The translations under genes and the position numbers were made by a program. A stretch of DNA of 64,000 bases from Epiperipatus broadwayi (lineage: Eukaryota > Onychophora > Udeonychophora > Euonychophora > Peripatidae), in NCBI GenBank assembly GCA_028023455.1, contig JAQFVV010006231.1, positions 4,976,036 to 5,040,035 on the forward strand. Reading direction: 5' to 3'. Below the pieces are notes generated by a model, which was not told the origin of the DNA, ran no database searches, and saw nothing but the letters and a program-made list of their open reading frames with translations. Shown in pieces: positions 49,480 through 62,900 of this stretch (within the stretch, counting starts at the first letter, position 1; every line of letters begins with the position of its first letter).

Positions 49480-49592
49480 GCATTGGTGGTCGAGAGGTCA
49501 GCGTGACTGCATTGCACTTGCAGGCAGTTGCCCGGGTTGCGGGTTCGCGTCCTGGCCAATGCTATGACACTTTAAAAAAAAATAAAATAAAA
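49480..49592 (+). mobile_element. tRNA-derived SINE, copy 1
   Basis: Begins with a nearly complete tRNA-like body: acceptor GCATTGG pairs exactly with CCAATGC, the anticodon arm CTGCA-TTGCACT-TGCAG closes with GCA (Cys-type) in the anticodon place, and the T arm carries a B box GGTTCGCGTCC. The A-box region is GGTGGTCGAGAGG. After the acceptor comes TATGACAC and an A-rich tail (AAAAATAAAATAAAAA). The tail and repeated TGACAC end shared with copy 2 mark it as a SINE rather than a host tRNA gene. The T stem pairs poorly. No clear target duplication. Confidence 0.75.
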
Positions 49593-50358
49593 AAATTATT
49601 TTGTTCCATACTATATTACTTTATTTATAAGATGCTTCTAAAAAGTAAATAAGATAAATATCAATAATAGATTTTTTTAATTTCATAAGGTATTTATATG
49701 GAAGTCTGACATTAATTTTTTTATTAAAAAAAACACAGATTAAATAAAGAATATATAGTTAATAATAATTTTATAACCTCTAATGCTAAATAAAAAACTG
49801 AATTGTTTAATTTTGAAAAAGTTTTTAGAAAAAATGTATAATCAAATAAATTGTTTTTCCACAAAATGTAGGATAATGAAAGAATTTAATAGATTGACTT
49901 TTCATAACTTGAAATTTTTTAAAACGTAAGTAAGAAAATATCCAATTTGATACACTTAAATAATTTTGTATTAATGACCTATAAATCTCAACGTTATGTG
50001 GTGTTTCAATAAACAATTGAAATTTTTAAGTTTTCTTTATTTTATTTTTGATATTAATTTCCATTAATTTCATAGAATAAAATTATATTTGAACAATAAC
50101 TTAAAACTCAAATTTTGTTATTAAATTATTTATTATACATATTTTAAATCAATATATGAATTTTTTCCATTAAAAATTTTTTTTTTTGGTATAAATTATT
50201 ATTGATGGTTTTTTAAATATATCTATAAAATTAATATTATGGTATTTTTTGTGTGTGTGAAATTTTTTTTTTTTTAATTTTATTTATATCGTCAACTGTT
50301 TTTAATTTCACATGTGAAGCTGTGCATATATATACAATGATATATATGCTGGCTTCAC

Positions 50359-50405
50359 CATTCACTGTGGACTAACTAAGACCTTAAGTCCAACCACAGT
50401 GAATG
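50359..50405. repeat. Imperfect hairpin
   Basis: CATTCACTGTGG at 50359-50370 is exactly inverted at 50394-50405, and GGACT/AGTCC continues the pairing inside. Confidence 0.8.
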
Positions 50406-52555
50406 TATGTTTCTTTCTTAAAATAAATAATGACCCGCACAAATAATTATAGGTTGATAAAGGAAATTATTTTAAAAAGTTAATGAAATAAAATATAGAA
50501 AGTTTAAAATTTTATTTGTAACTATTTTTAAAATATATGTTGGCAGAATTAGATAAGATAAATTTTCTTAATTAAACATAACCCATTAAAGAATGCAATT
50601 ATTTTATGAAAGATTTTAATTAAAAGAAAATAGATAACAGGGAAATTTTTGAAACAATAGGCTATTAATATGTAGTCTAATTAAAAATAGAATTGAAAAG
50701 GGTATAAATAAAGAATTTTTCTTTTGTTTTTGATCTAATGCTTGCTATAATCTTTGCTGAAGGTTTGATATTAAGAATTTTTGCTGAAAGAAGTTTGCTG
50801 AAAAAATTTGACAACAGTGTGGAATTTTGCTTGCTGTACTTAATTCAAGCCGTAATCTATTTCTTCAGCATATAGATATATAAATTCAGTAATGTGTTGC
50901 TCTGTGAAAATGCGGGAGTAATCTCTTTGCCTTCACTCTCCTTATCCGTTCCTGAGACCGGAGTTGTAACCATGTGAGCCAGCTAGAGAACTAAAGTGTC
51001 TGCCCCATATGCCTGCCCTGTATCCGTGAATATCTGCCTTCAAAACATGAAAACAATTTGAAGTACCAAGAAGACCTGCTAGAAACATCAAATGAACCCA
51101 TCTTGACCCACCCCATCTAGTTATCGGTAATGATCACATAAATTAACAAAAGAAAATCTCTGTAATTTGCAAATTCAATCTAGATTAATGTTGTTCTATA
51201 TATATGTTTTTAAAATCTATATCTTCGCATCTTGTAAAATTATATTTTATTAATTGCTTTCTTCTCTCTCCTTTTTTTTTTAAATATTGTAATGGGTGGT
51301 GGGTTATTACATATAATGGCGCAATAGTTCTTTTTAATTTAATTGAAAAAATGTTTCATTTAACTTTCCGCCATTATGCTCCCGTAATTAAGTATTTATT
51401 TTATATAGATATTTATTTAGAAAGAAAAGAAAGCAAATCATAGAAAGTGCAAACCCTATTTTTAAAATCAATATTTAATTGCTAAAGGTTCTTTCGAATA
51501 ACTATAAAGATTCTATTATAAAACTTCCATGACTTTAATTTAGTTTTTTATATATGTATATATGAAAAAGGAAAGGTCCTGATCAATGTCTTTATTTTTT
51601 TTTAGTCAATGAAGGGTTACGAATTTAAAATTTGTACTTTAAAGACCATGAAATAAAATAAACATTCGCATATATATATATATTTAGTAATAAGAGAGTA
51701 CATTGACAATTTAGACATTGACAATTTAGATATGTATAAAAGTTTTATAAATAGCATTGGCTCTGTGGGTAGGTCGGTGAATCTTCAACTAAATCAATAA
51801 AATATCCGTCCACTTGTGTTAATGATCTAAATTTTATAAAGGGAAAGTTACTATTATTTTCTGTGGATTTTTTCAGTGGTGCTTGAGCTTTCATAATATA
51901 TATATATATTGCAGAGGGTTTCTTTTTAAAATTTAAAGGCCGTTGACCGATTTATATGGTATCGCGCCCTGGGTGATTGTGGGTATCTCAGCATATATAC
52001 AGTGCTTCTCTTTTACCAAATTTGCTTAGGTTAACATACATACACATGGATCTTCATGAAAGAAGAAAAAATCGGGATCTCATATCTATCTCAGATATTT
52101 TAATACACGTAACTGGACATAAGCAGAAAACTGTATTCTGAATCCGGGTCACGCATTTAGCGAACGGATTCCATTTTTTTCTCTAACCCAGTTTAGAGAC
52201 GGAGGGCTATCCAGTATTAACCTCTTGGTTGCTGTTATGTCTCGAGTTTTCACAGCCCACAATAGGCTATCACCTTAATGCACCGTACTGTATATTTATA
52301 TTTGTTTTGAAATCTTTCTCAAAATATTATCGAAATGTTTCAATCATAGCTGGAAATTCCTGCTGGGGTCACTAATTTTCTTTTCTTTAATCATTAGTAG
52401 AGGGCTGTGATTTAAACCTGTCCAAAGTGTTTAGTTGAGTTTGACCACTTATTTATTCCCATGTTCACCATCCATAGAGTTAATGAATCATGTCTCTCTT
52501 GATTTTTACGTAACCCATCCATTGGCTGGAAAATTTTTTAAAAAAAAAATTATAA

Positions 52556-52687
52556 TATAAATTTTTGTCTGTCCTTATCATCACAGAGGGATCTTTCATA
52601 TATATCTGTATATGGTTGTATATAAATTTTTGTCTGTCCTTATCATTACAAACAAAGTATTTTCATATATATCTGTATATGGTTGTA
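52556..52687. repeat. 65-bp tandem duplication
   Basis: 52556-52620 and 52621-52687 share TATAAATTTTTGTCTGTCC, TTATCAT, and CATATATATCTGTATATGG with differences in the middle. Confidence 0.85.
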
Positions 52688-53046
52688 GGGTAATAGCCTG
52701 CAGCTCAATCAATTAATCTTTATAGAATCTTGCTAGGATAATTAATAAATTTTCTTTTTGTCTGTCATTCACTATCATTAAAACTTTGTGGTATTGTTTT
52801 TTTTCTATGGGTGACACACATCTATAAATCTGATCATTATATAGATCTCTACTTGTTAAAATTCATGCTCAAATTCCTCCTTAGAGTCTTGTCTCTCCTT
52901 GACCAGCGGGCATACATTAAGAATAAATTCTAGTGTAGTTTGGGGAGTAAGTTGCTTAGTAGCAATCTAGAGGAGTAGGTGAGGTTCGAACCCCTTTACC
53001 TGCATCTCTAGGTTAGGTTAAAGCAGCTTTACTTTTCATACCGTTA

Positions 53047-53766
53047 CACATGATCACCATCTCTTATACTAGCACATAATTGTTATTAAACAAGGCAAAA
53101 CTCTCCATACAGTAGTGCCACCCTGTGCCAACCAGAGTAATCAATTAAATGCCAGAAGGCTTGTGCATTAAATCCCTATCTAGTGCCTACCCATCCAATA
53201 TCCCTAGACTGGTTTCTGGCTTGTGGCCTACATGAGGAGCCTTGGATCTGTGAGCACTGCATCTAGATCTTAGGATCTAATGCACAAGGTGGCACTACTG
53301 TATGGAGAGTTTTGCCTTGTTTAATAACAATTATGTGCTAGTATAAGAGATGATGATCATGTGATGTTTAGTGGTTTAACACCAATCCTACCTAATAGGA
53401 TAGTGGTGGCTATGGTTAATGAGCCAAAGACACCAAAATGTATGGGTGCTGAACTGAGTTCAGACCCATATGACTATATAAGCTATTGAGCTTAGATTGA
53501 AAATATTATTGTTTTCAATTTCATTCTCATAGTTTTGTAGTTTAAGTAAAAATAAAAGGTGGCTGCTGGAAGATTGCATTAGATCCTCAGATCTAGGTGC
53601 AATGCTCTCAGATCCAAGGCTCCTCACTGACAAAGGCCACAAGCCAGAAACTAGTCTGAGAATATTAATGAGTAGGCACTAGATAGGGATTTTATGCACA
53701 AGCCTTCTGGCATCCATTGATTACTCTGGTTGGCACAGGGTGGCACTACTGGGTTTTGCCTTGTTT
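53047..53766. mobile_element. Nested inverted-repeat (foldback) element
   Basis: 53047-53128 is inverted at 53282-53363 with about 80 of 82 matches. In addition 53088-53283 is inverted at 53576-53766. So the left arm pairs with two different right arms, one adjacent and one about 210 bp further on. The outer arm pair 53088-53283/53576-53766 would be a zero-loop palindrome if 53284-53575 were removed. No coding. The structure fits a MITE with long TIRs plus a second inverted copy, or a template-switch product. Confidence 0.82.
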
Positions 53767-55297
53767 TTAATTTGCCATACATTTTTGTTGAAAGTTAATA
53801 TGTAGTCATTTATAAAATATTGTTTTGTTCTTATAGTTTATATTTCAAATTTATTGTTAAATATTGTTTAAAGTTTTACTCAGTGAATCTTCTATTAATG
53901 AATGTTTTTGAATTAAATCTTTTCTATTAAATTCTAATGTAATTTTCTTGCATTGTAATCATTTGAGTGCTTTGTAGATATTTTAATTTTTTTTTGCCTT
54001 TTATGGATTTTTCTATAGCTACATTACATATATTGCAACATTTACATCCACACTTGTCTACATAAATATATCAATTTTTTTTTCTAAATGGTAGTGTGTA
54101 TTTTCTTACTGCATTGATATTTGAAACTTTATTTTCATTTATTCATTCTTAAAAATATTATTAAACAACTATTTTGATTCTTTATTGAAATAATACTTAG
54201 TATTTTAGAGAAATCTAATTGATGAATAAAATCTTAAGATTAAAAATAACTTTCTTAAATGTCCAAAATAAAATAACATAATGTCAATGTTTTTCTACTC
54301 TCTCCGTTTTAGTGACATCAATTACAAGTTTGAGTTAACAGTAATTATCAGATAGTTTTGCAACAAGTCTATTTTTTTCCAGTTGATCTTTGCTTTTACT
54401 AATGGGAATCAATGAAGCTATATATTTTTTAATCTCACTTTTAGTTTGAAAAAAAAAAATAAAGGTATTGAACCCAAGCCAATTTGCTAATATAGTTGAC
54501 TTTAAATCAATAATAATATATTTTAATAGAACGAGTTCTCCTCTGATTGTAGAAATCTTTTTTACTTGGTTAGGAATGCTATTATAAATACATCACAATT
54601 CTCAAAGCTTACTACAATAGCAAAAACCTTTCTTCTCTCTCTATTCTAGCACTATCTTTTGCAAGCTTGCATTATCAGTAGTTAACAGGAAAAAAAATTG
54701 CTTACAGTTGGAATATACATAACTGCATTTGTTACAACTTTGAATCTCTGATTCTGTTAAAGCAAAAATCATTATAGAAATGAAATCACATTGCACTATC
54801 TTCTAATATTCACTGATAATCACATGGTATTGTAATAGAGAAAGATAATATAGTAAGTTTGAGAATCAGTATTGTATAGTTAATCTCAATATTTAAACCA
54901 TTTTATCTGTTATGAAGACTTTGAGCATCTTTTACAAGATATATATTTCTAAAATGTTCTTTCAAATTTATTTTGAATCTTTTGCATTATTTTACCTCTA
55001 CCAAGTAATTCCTGTCATGAGCCTAAAATTCAACTTGAACATTTTATTTCATCAAATCTCCTTCACTATTAGATCTTTTTAAGAAATTATTGTATCATTA
55101 AATTATGATGATGCTAAAATAATTAACTTTGATTTTCATACTGTGATGATGTCAATATACACATTAAAAATTATACGGTCCTATTGTGCTTTTCTATATG
55201 ATCAAAATAAATATATAATGAATTTAAAGTGTATAAAAAGGTGTAAACGGTATGATATGAATTTAAAGGTGACAGTTGCCATTCTATTCATATTTAA
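53767..55297. other. AT-rich stretch without genes
   Basis: Nothing recognised. Confidence 0.55.
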
Positions 55298-55426
55298 AAA
55301 TCAAATTTGTCAAGCGTTGGTGGTAGTGGCACAGCTGCCTTATAAGCAGTTGTCCCGGGTTTACGGGTTCGCTTTCCGTCCGGTGCTTTGACACACGAAA
55401 AAAAAAAAAAAAATCAAATTTGACAA
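55298..55426 (+). mobile_element. tRNA-derived SINE, copy 2, with target duplication
   Basis: SINE body 55314-55410 flanked by near-identical 16-bp repeats (AAATCAAATTTGTCAA at 55298-55313, the same with one change at 55411-55426), the hallmark of LINE-driven insertion. The tRNA-like part has an A box (TGGTGGTAGTGGCACAGCTG region), an anticodon arm GCTGC/GCAGT, a B-box region ACGGGTTCGCTTTCC, and weak acceptor pairing (GCGTTGG with CCGGTGC). It ends GCTTTGACACAC plus a long A run. It shares the tRNA-plus-TGACAC layout with copy 1 but is clearly diverged. Confidence 0.85.
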
Positions 55427-56416
55427 TCTACAAATTTTTTTAAAAGAAAAGTAAAAATTTCAAGTATGTCTGTTGTGATGATATTAATCTCAAACTGAAG
55501 ATTTTCTCTTAGAAATTTTTTTCTTTTTTATTAATTTCCCTTTGGAAATAATGAATATGCTAAGAATTTAATTTAAAAATACACACAAAAGAGAATTATT
55601 AAAGTAATAGGCAATATGAAAACAAACAAAAAAAAATGTGTTTTTACAGTCTCTTTAAGAGTATCTTTGCGCAAGCAAAATTTAATTTGCAGTAGATAAA
55701 ACGAGATAGTATACAGTAATATAAATGTATATTATTAAATAGTATAACGACTTTTTCTATTCAAAGCTATATAAAATCCGGTGTTAATTAGAGTAACATG
55801 AGGTAAAAATTATTTACGTAAATCTTATATGGCAGAGAATATATTGGAGAATTACAATTAGGCATGTGTTTAAATATTTCAAAAATAAGTTTTCTGCTGA
55901 TAAAACTAAGACGTCGTAGGTAAAATATCAAGTAAAAAGAAAAATGGACCAGCGTGTTTTATATGTGGACGTATTTGCGGTTCGTGTAGTTGCCACGAAA
56001 TTCATATTAAAAGTATTTTTTTAAATCTCTCTCTTTTTTTTTAATGTTAGAATGACCACTCATTTTTGAATGATTGTTTATTATTATATATAAAAAGATA
56101 AAACATGTAAACAACTAATACCAAGAAATTTTAATCTTCTTCATTCAGAAAATGTAAATTACTGGGCGATATAAAAGTAAATGTTAGCAGATACGATGGC
56201 AACGTTGATAATTCAAAAAGTTTGATAGATGTCGCTATTGTGCAACAAATTTCGGTATATTAAAATAATTATAACAAAATAAAAATGATTTCATTTTATA
56301 AAAATAAAAATACCTATGATTATTTCTAATTCCAAAATTTTATAACAATTCTTTATTGAAATATTTTTTAAATTATATTTCCCTTCGTTTAAGAACGTTA
56401 TGGTAACGTTAGTTTG
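55427..56416. other. Region upstream of SNRPE
   Basis: Slightly richer in CpG than the surroundings toward its right end. A short Cys-rich reading frame near 55944-56030 (blocks PACFICGRICGSC, CHEIHIK) is present but cannot be tied to a gene. Confidence 0.4.
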
Positions 56417-56428
56417 GCTGCCATCTTG
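56417..56428 (+). promoter_or_regulatory. YY1-like site in the SNRPE promoter
   Basis: GCTGCCATCTTG fits the YY1 binding pattern (CCAT core with CTTG) found near the start sites of many animal housekeeping genes. It lies 63 bases before the ATG. No TATA box is visible at the expected distance. Role inferred from position and motif only. Confidence 0.4.
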
Positions 56429-56490
56429 TTGTTAAGCATTGGTAATTATTTCAGCGTGGGTAATTTAAGAAATTTAATATAAAAGATAAG

Positions 56491-56541
56491 ATGGCATATA
56501 AAGGAGCCCAAAAAGTTCAGAAAGTCATGGTTCAACCCATT
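56491..56541 (+). CDS. SNRPE: Small nuclear ribonucleoprotein E (SmE), first coding exon
   Basis: The exon encodes MAYKGAQKVQKVMVQPI, which matches the conserved start of SmE in animals (human begins MAYRGQGQKVQKVMVQPI). SmE is one of seven Sm proteins that form the ring on U1, U2, U4 and U5 snRNAs in the spliceosome. The exon ends at the Ile codon, directly followed by GTATCC, a usable splice donor, and the next residues expected in the family (NLIFRYLQ) are not encoded after it, so an intron begins at 56542. I could not find the remaining exons before 64000; the first intron may be longer than 7 kb or the exons may be too diverged to spot by eye. The ATG is the family's start and has AAG before it. 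Confidence 0.88.
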
Positions 56542-59214
56542 GTATCCTTTTCACTTTTTTTTTTTTATAATTTTGATTTATTTATGTTTAGTATATATGC
56601 AAAGTTAGAATATGATTAGGATTTCTGTGAAAGTTGACATGTACACTGCTGCATTATTTTGTACTAAGTGACAATGATTTATGTTTAAGAAGCAATAAAT
56701 CTATTTTTTTATATCATCGGTGAATAGAAATCATGCATATTTATGAATACATTTATATTCTGAAAATATTTTTGTTTAAAGTTTTGCACATTTATCAAAA
56801 CAAATATTAAAACTTGACATGATTTATTAATTGGATATTTAGGATTATTTTAAAGTTACATTCCATCTTATCGAAAAAAGTGTAGCGTTTGCGTTAAAAT
56901 TTTACTATTACTATATAGGCTTATATATATATTGTAACCTCTCCGTCTTTGCAGTTATTTACCACCCGCACACACGCAAAATACAGAGTGGATAGCCTCG
57001 GAATCGATGGTGATGGGACAACACGTTATGAAATGCCAGGATGCCAAATTGCAACTCTAATGAAGACTATGTATTATTTAGTATCAGTTAATAATTGACC
57101 TAATTATCTACGTTAATACTTTAAGAATGGGGTAAACAAAATTTCTAACGAATCAACACAGAGCGATATTAATTAATAATAACTTAGTAACTTATTAAAT
57201 CTATTGCAGAACAGGAGATTCTCAATTCAACTTCTCACTGTACACTAAATCTCTCAACACTCTCCCTATCTATCCCTCATCAAAGTCACAATTAAAATTT
57301 GAGTAAATTTAAATTATTTTCCTTGCCCATCATCACAGTCCATCTCTACCATGCTATCAATTATACTTTAGTTTTGCAAATATTAACAACAGCTAATTAT
57401 AAACTTTTCTTTATTTTCTGAGTAATTCCCATTCACCAACTCTTCGCTACTGTATGACGATCTCATCTCAGGGCTTCAGAATAGCAATGTGTGACAACTT
57501 AAATACTGGTAAGAAATTATTTGTGATTTCTGAATACTCAACCAGTGATTACAATTATAATTGACCTTGGCTTAGTTTAGCCAAGCCAGTGTCCACTCTC
57601 CCTATTTCAAAACAATAAATAAACAGAATTTCTGCTATAAATATTTGTTGGTAAAATACCTTGAACACTGGTTGTTTAAATTTTTGATTGCTAAAGTTCA
57701 CGTGAGAAGGTATTCGAATACAGTGAATGGAGCAGGGGTTTTATGTCCACCCACAGCATTCAATATCACCTGACAATTCTATTGCATATATTAACTTTAA
57801 TTTTAGTGTGCTAAATTTATTTGATTATGATCCACATACTTATTATCTGAGTTTGCAATGTTTGAAATAATTGTTTCTCTTAATTTTATAATGAGAGCTT
57901 TATAGGAATCTTGAATATAATAAAATAATCTTTCAAGTACTTTATCATAATGCAGTTATAAAGTTTAAAATATAATTAAATTTAAATATTAGTGTAATGA
58001 TGTATGATTTATGATTGGATTTCTGGAATTTGTAGGATCCACAAAACATTGAGACACAGACAAGGCTTTTATTAAAATAATAAATTTTATTAACAGTAAT
58101 AACCTGAACGTATTTACATTATTTACAAATCTCCATAGCTCTCCCTTTTCTCGAACAGCAACAAAATGTAAATATAAAACATTATCATATTATTAACAAG
58201 ATGGGATTCACAGCTGCTACGGAATTATCTTTCTTTTCTAACAGATGACTATATTATTCTGACTATCAGTAAGCTACAGAACATACTTAATACTATAACA
58301 AACAATTATTAACTTATTATAATTTACTTTTAAACTCTTAACTTTTTGAATTTTAACTCTATATTACCTTCCTTACCATATGGTTAATGATACTGATCAT
58401 AAAGAACTCTTTTAGCTAAGAAATAAACTTATAAATTCGGTATCAATTTGAGCAAATTAATATGCCTTGATAGACTTAAATTTCTAAATATTGTAAAGCA
58501 TTTGCTTACCCTTACATCCATAGATGAACTGTTCGAGCGTTAAAGAATAAGCTCTCATACGGGCCACACTTTCACATACGCGTCACACTTTCACATACGC
58601 ATAGATAATATCCAATGTCCCCAACAAGAGTAACATTTTATTTAGATTACCAGTTCAGCGAGGATCTGCTCTGGCAGTAATCTGGAACAAAAAAAATATA
58701 TATATTTTTAATTTTCCAAATTTGAAAATTCAATTCTATAATTTTTAATGGCTCTTAACCAGCCATGTAATTTGTACTTTAACTCTTACATGCCATAAAG
58801 AAACAATGAACTGATTCTATGACCCTAAACTGATTCTATGACCCTATCAGCAATATTAACAATATTTACTCTTAATATTTTTCAAACAAATATATACCCA
58901 TGAGGAAAAAGAATTTGGAATCAGTGTCTGCAATGAGCCATAAACGAGAGAGCACCTTTTCATAAGGGCTGAGAAATGCTAGGACTGGTCGCTAGGCATT
59001 CAAACATGGATGGGCTTGCACAAAGCACTATTGCCATTAACACAGAAATCATCTTACAGTGTAACATGAACATAGGATGGGAAATTCATCCACAACTTCT
59101 AACTACTTCAAATTTTACTAACTACTTAATGAGTGAGCTATGCTCCAGCTCAACTGGCTAGGTGGTGATAACTCAACCAACCTCAAGCATACAAGGGTCA
59201 CTCACCAATCCATA
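56542..59214 (+). other. SNRPE intron 1 (start) with small repeats
   Basis: Assumed intron. No SmE exon recognised. Contains a GC-richer patch at about 56930-57065 and another at 57420-57490 that may belong to an unknown repeat, a duplicated 17-base word (CACACTTTCACATACGC at 58565 and 58584), and a duplicated AACTGATTCTATGACCCT at 58809 and 58828. Confidence 0.5.
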
Positions 59215-59925
59215 TCATCATCATCAACCCTTATCAATCCACTGCAGGATGAAGGTCTCTCCAAGTTCAATCTATCTTTTCCTATCTTTAGCTTTTTTTC
59301 TCCTCATCACCCCTGCACACTTTCTTATTTCATCCATCCATCTCACATGTGGTCTTTTTCTGGATCTTTTACAATCTCTTGGAATCCATTTTAAAATTTC
59401 AATTGTCCATCTATTATCATCTCTTCTAACAATATGTCCAGCCCAACTCCACTTCAATCTTTTAATTTTTTCAATGAGGTCAGTAACACCTGTTTGTTCT
59501 CTTACCCATACTTTGCATTTTCGATCCCTTCTTGTTACTCCCAACATGCATCTCTCTGTACTTCTTTGAGTGGTCTGAAGTCTCTGTATGGCTCTTCTAT
59601 TAAGTGTCCAAGTCTCAGATCGATAAGTAAGGACTGGCAAAACACATTTATTAAAAACCTTCTTTTTCAAACACATAGGCATATTTCCTTTTAGTATCAA
59701 GTTATTTCTACCAAAAGCACTCCAACCAAGTTTAATTCTATGGTTAATTTCATCCATTATATTTCCATCTGTATTAATAATCTGACCAAGGTATTTGTAA
59801 CTGTTAACTTCTAACTCATCATAATCAATCTTTATTTTCATATTTTGAGAAAATCTATTAAACATTACTTTAGTCTTTTTAACATTTATCTTTAGTTCTA
59901 CTTTCATCTGATATGAGAATTTAAA
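59215..59925 (-). pseudogene. RTE-like LINE 3' fragment (end of reverse transcriptase)
   Basis: Minus strand. From about 59920 downward: ELKINVKKTKVMFNRFS, the end of the RT palm; SYKYLGQIINTDGN; INHRIKLGWSAFGR; KKKVFNKCVLPVLTYRSETW; QRSTERCMLGVTRRDRK; then RLKWSWAGHIVRRDDNRW and GRPHVRW-like RKRPHVRWMDEIRKC. These blocks are the C-terminal half of RTE-type non-LTR retrotransposon proteins. The frame stays open for about 210 codons, then shifts once near 59275 and ends around 59215 in a short GATGAT repeat, typical of RTE 3' ends. It is 5'-truncated, as most LINE copies are, and lies antisense within the presumed SNRPE intron. The upstream codons to 60006 do not match the family. Confidence 0.88.
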
Positions 59926-62900
59926 TCTAATTTCCACCACAAAATACTGTACTGATGTATTAACTAATAATTTTACAAGCTTGAATACGCTTACACATAA
60001 AATCAATTTATATCTCTAATAATAACTAGAAATAAGAAATACGCATCATTCATTTAATAATTTTCAACTGCGATAAGGCTATCTCATTCTATCAACAACA
60101 TGCATTCAAAGATAAAAATATATCAATTTTATTATAACTAAATTTTAAAGTACTAAACATTCTAATAAACATACTATATCCTTTCATATTTCTTTTTCGT
60201 ATCATTAGGGTAAAACAATATTTTATTATTTCAAAGAAGGTATATTTTAAACTACTATGCTAACTTAACTTTAAAGGAAATAAATATTTGACTAACAATT
60301 AACTTATACGCATGATAAATGGTATTATAATGCATTAAACAAATGGCTTATAGAAACAAATAACAGTTAATAAAAAAAAAATACTTATAATTTCTTTCCA
60401 GTATATAGTTTCTTTCCAGTATAGTCATCCCAAGTTTCTTTCATATTTCTGCAGTGGTAATTATCTCTTAATAACTGTGCACATACATTATCTAAACAAG
60501 TAATCCATGGAAATTTAAAAGAATCATTTCATTAAGTAATCCGCAAAGTTTATCTATTCAGGAGTGAAGCACGTTTCTCTTTTCCTTATTAGAATTTGTA
60601 TTACAAATATATCATTCTTTTCTGATATGCAGAAAATAATCCAGAGAATTTTGTTTTTAAGATTCACATTATCCAATTATAGTATGACGTTTAGTTAGAT
60701 GAGGCGATAATTTTCTAAACATTGATTTAATTCCTTTCAGGCAGTTAAGGTTTTTTTGAATAAGATTTCATTTACCATTATAATATAATTTAACCAGTTT
60801 TATTGTAATTTGTCCATGTGATGAATGAGTCTTTCATTCATTACTGCTTATGCTGGTGAAGTCACATAACTTGAGGTATTCTTTCACATAATTATAGCAC
60901 TATATTCCTTGAAATTCTCAATGGCTTTTTGATATCTCAGTTTGATAAACATATAAAATTTTCTGCCATATGATAACCATTTGATTTTCATTCATACATC
61001 AGCTTTCTAAGGCATTGATAATCCAAATAGCATTTTAGGCAGGATTTAACATATACATTTGTATTGTAATTCAGTTCCACACTTTTCTTTTATGATGATT
61101 ATTTTTTTTCTAAATCTTTTGTAACATGAATAGTAGTATTTGTCCATCATTAGAAATAAATTAATTAAAATGAACATTCATTAAATTTCTGGTTTCCGTA
61201 CTTTTCTCAAAGTAAAATTTTGTCTTCAGCTGGTGTTGCATTACTTTCTGATTAGTTATGGCCATGATAGTCGTATAAAGAATCATGATGATGATTAATT
61301 TCAGGAAGAATTAATATATGCCTAATGTGGAAAGCTTAAGCACGTATCATATTTTCACAATAACATAAATTTTGATTCAAGTTTTCAGCCAGCTATTGAG
61401 TTATGAAGAATGATAAAACTTTCTCTATATTAGTTGTATTAAGGATTTTAAACCTGAACAGAATTATACCCCAGACAAAATGAAGCCTCCTCCTAGAAAA
61501 TGGCTGAGTTTTTACAGTCATGTCCTGCCAATCAATCTCTAAATGACACTTTCTGTCAATTAAACCATATACACTAATTTTAATTGGTTATTTATTATTG
61601 TTTTTAAATTAATTATTCACATTCAGACAGAAATCACGTTTTTTTCTAGATCTTTTCTTGCTCCTCATGGAAAACCGCTTAAAAGAACAAAATTAAAATT
61701 TTTAATAAAATAAAATAAAAAAACATAGCAGGCAGAATTTGAACTCAAGATTTTGAATGAGAATTGGCTGCTATGGATATGAAATTAAGATAAAATAATG
61801 GCTTTTTCAACCAGCTTTCCGACGACACCATACATGCCCAATAATAATTAATGGTTATTTTTATAATTAAAATCCTACATGTACTTGATATATGCATTCT
61901 CACACACATGCGATTTTGCTTGAACAGTTTTAACACTTTAAATTAACCCTTAATCTCCTGTAGAAATTTCTTTCAATAGATAGTCTAGATCTAAATTTTA
62001 CTCCCCCAATTGATATGATTTTCATCAGCCAATTTCTTACTAACTCAAAATCATATTTACTTTCATAAAATATTTATTCCCCCTTTCTGATTCATCTAAA
62101 TATTAATAACTACTTACAAAACAATTATTACAAATAAACTATATTAAATTTGACCATTTATGACGCTTTAAATCCCTATCATATTTACATTATAAATAAA
62201 CGATTTTTATTTCAAGCGTTTATGAATGAGATTTTATTACATATCAGATAATTCATGAAAGTTTAGTCAAACTTTTATATTAATTTTAATTAATACTCTT
62301 TAAATAATTTTATATTAAATTTAATGCATTTTATGAGGAAAATTTTGATCTAAATTAATGTTAACAAACCCAGCTTCAAACTAAAGAAGCTTTGGATGAA
62401 GACCAAAGATTTCAATATATATAAAGTATATAAATATGAATAGACATCTGAAAAGGGATCAATGATCAACAAGATGCATTTTAAATTAAATTAGTTTTCT
62501 TCAGTTGGTCCAGATTACAGTCTTACTCATGACCCTTCATTATTTGTTCAGTATTTATTAATATCAAATTAATATAATTTTATTTACAAGAATCAAACTG
62601 TTTTCACTCACCTTTGAGATCATCCATTTTAGATAAATATGTTAATAATTCTTGCAGGAAGTTTAATAGACATTTAAGCAAGGTGAAATAGCCAGAAGTC
62701 TGATTTGAGATCTTGATCTAGGTTGTATAATACTATTATAGGTTTTTTTTGAAAGATAAGTAATTGTACACATCGTTCTCATAATTATTGATTCTTTAGA
62801 TTGACAATGGTAAAACTAAACACGTCAACGTTCCAGAATTGGATTCTACTACGTAGATATTGGATAACATAGGAAAATTAGTATTATTATAGCATACAAT

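Larger units (their letters stand above)
49593..53046. other. AT-rich region with small repeats
   Basis: Contains a 12-bp hairpin at 50359-50405, a less AT-rich stretch at about 50880-51135 that ends near a GT (CGGTAATG) and could be an untranslated exon but shows no coding, a 65-bp tandem duplication at 52556-52687, and an (AT)n tract near 51670. No gene recognised. Confidence 0.45.

Noticed and set aside
49480-49565. A functional tRNA-Cys gene
   Set aside because: Acceptor and anticodon arms pair well, but the T stem does not, and an A-rich tail and shared TGACAC end show a SINE.
50880-51135. Non-coding first exon of an unknown gene
   Set aside because: Only base composition and a possible donor site suggest it; no downstream coding exon was found.
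55944-56030. Cys-rich mini-frame upstream of SNRPE as a zinc-finger exon
   Set aside because: Under 30 codons, no homologous domain recognised and no supporting splice sites.
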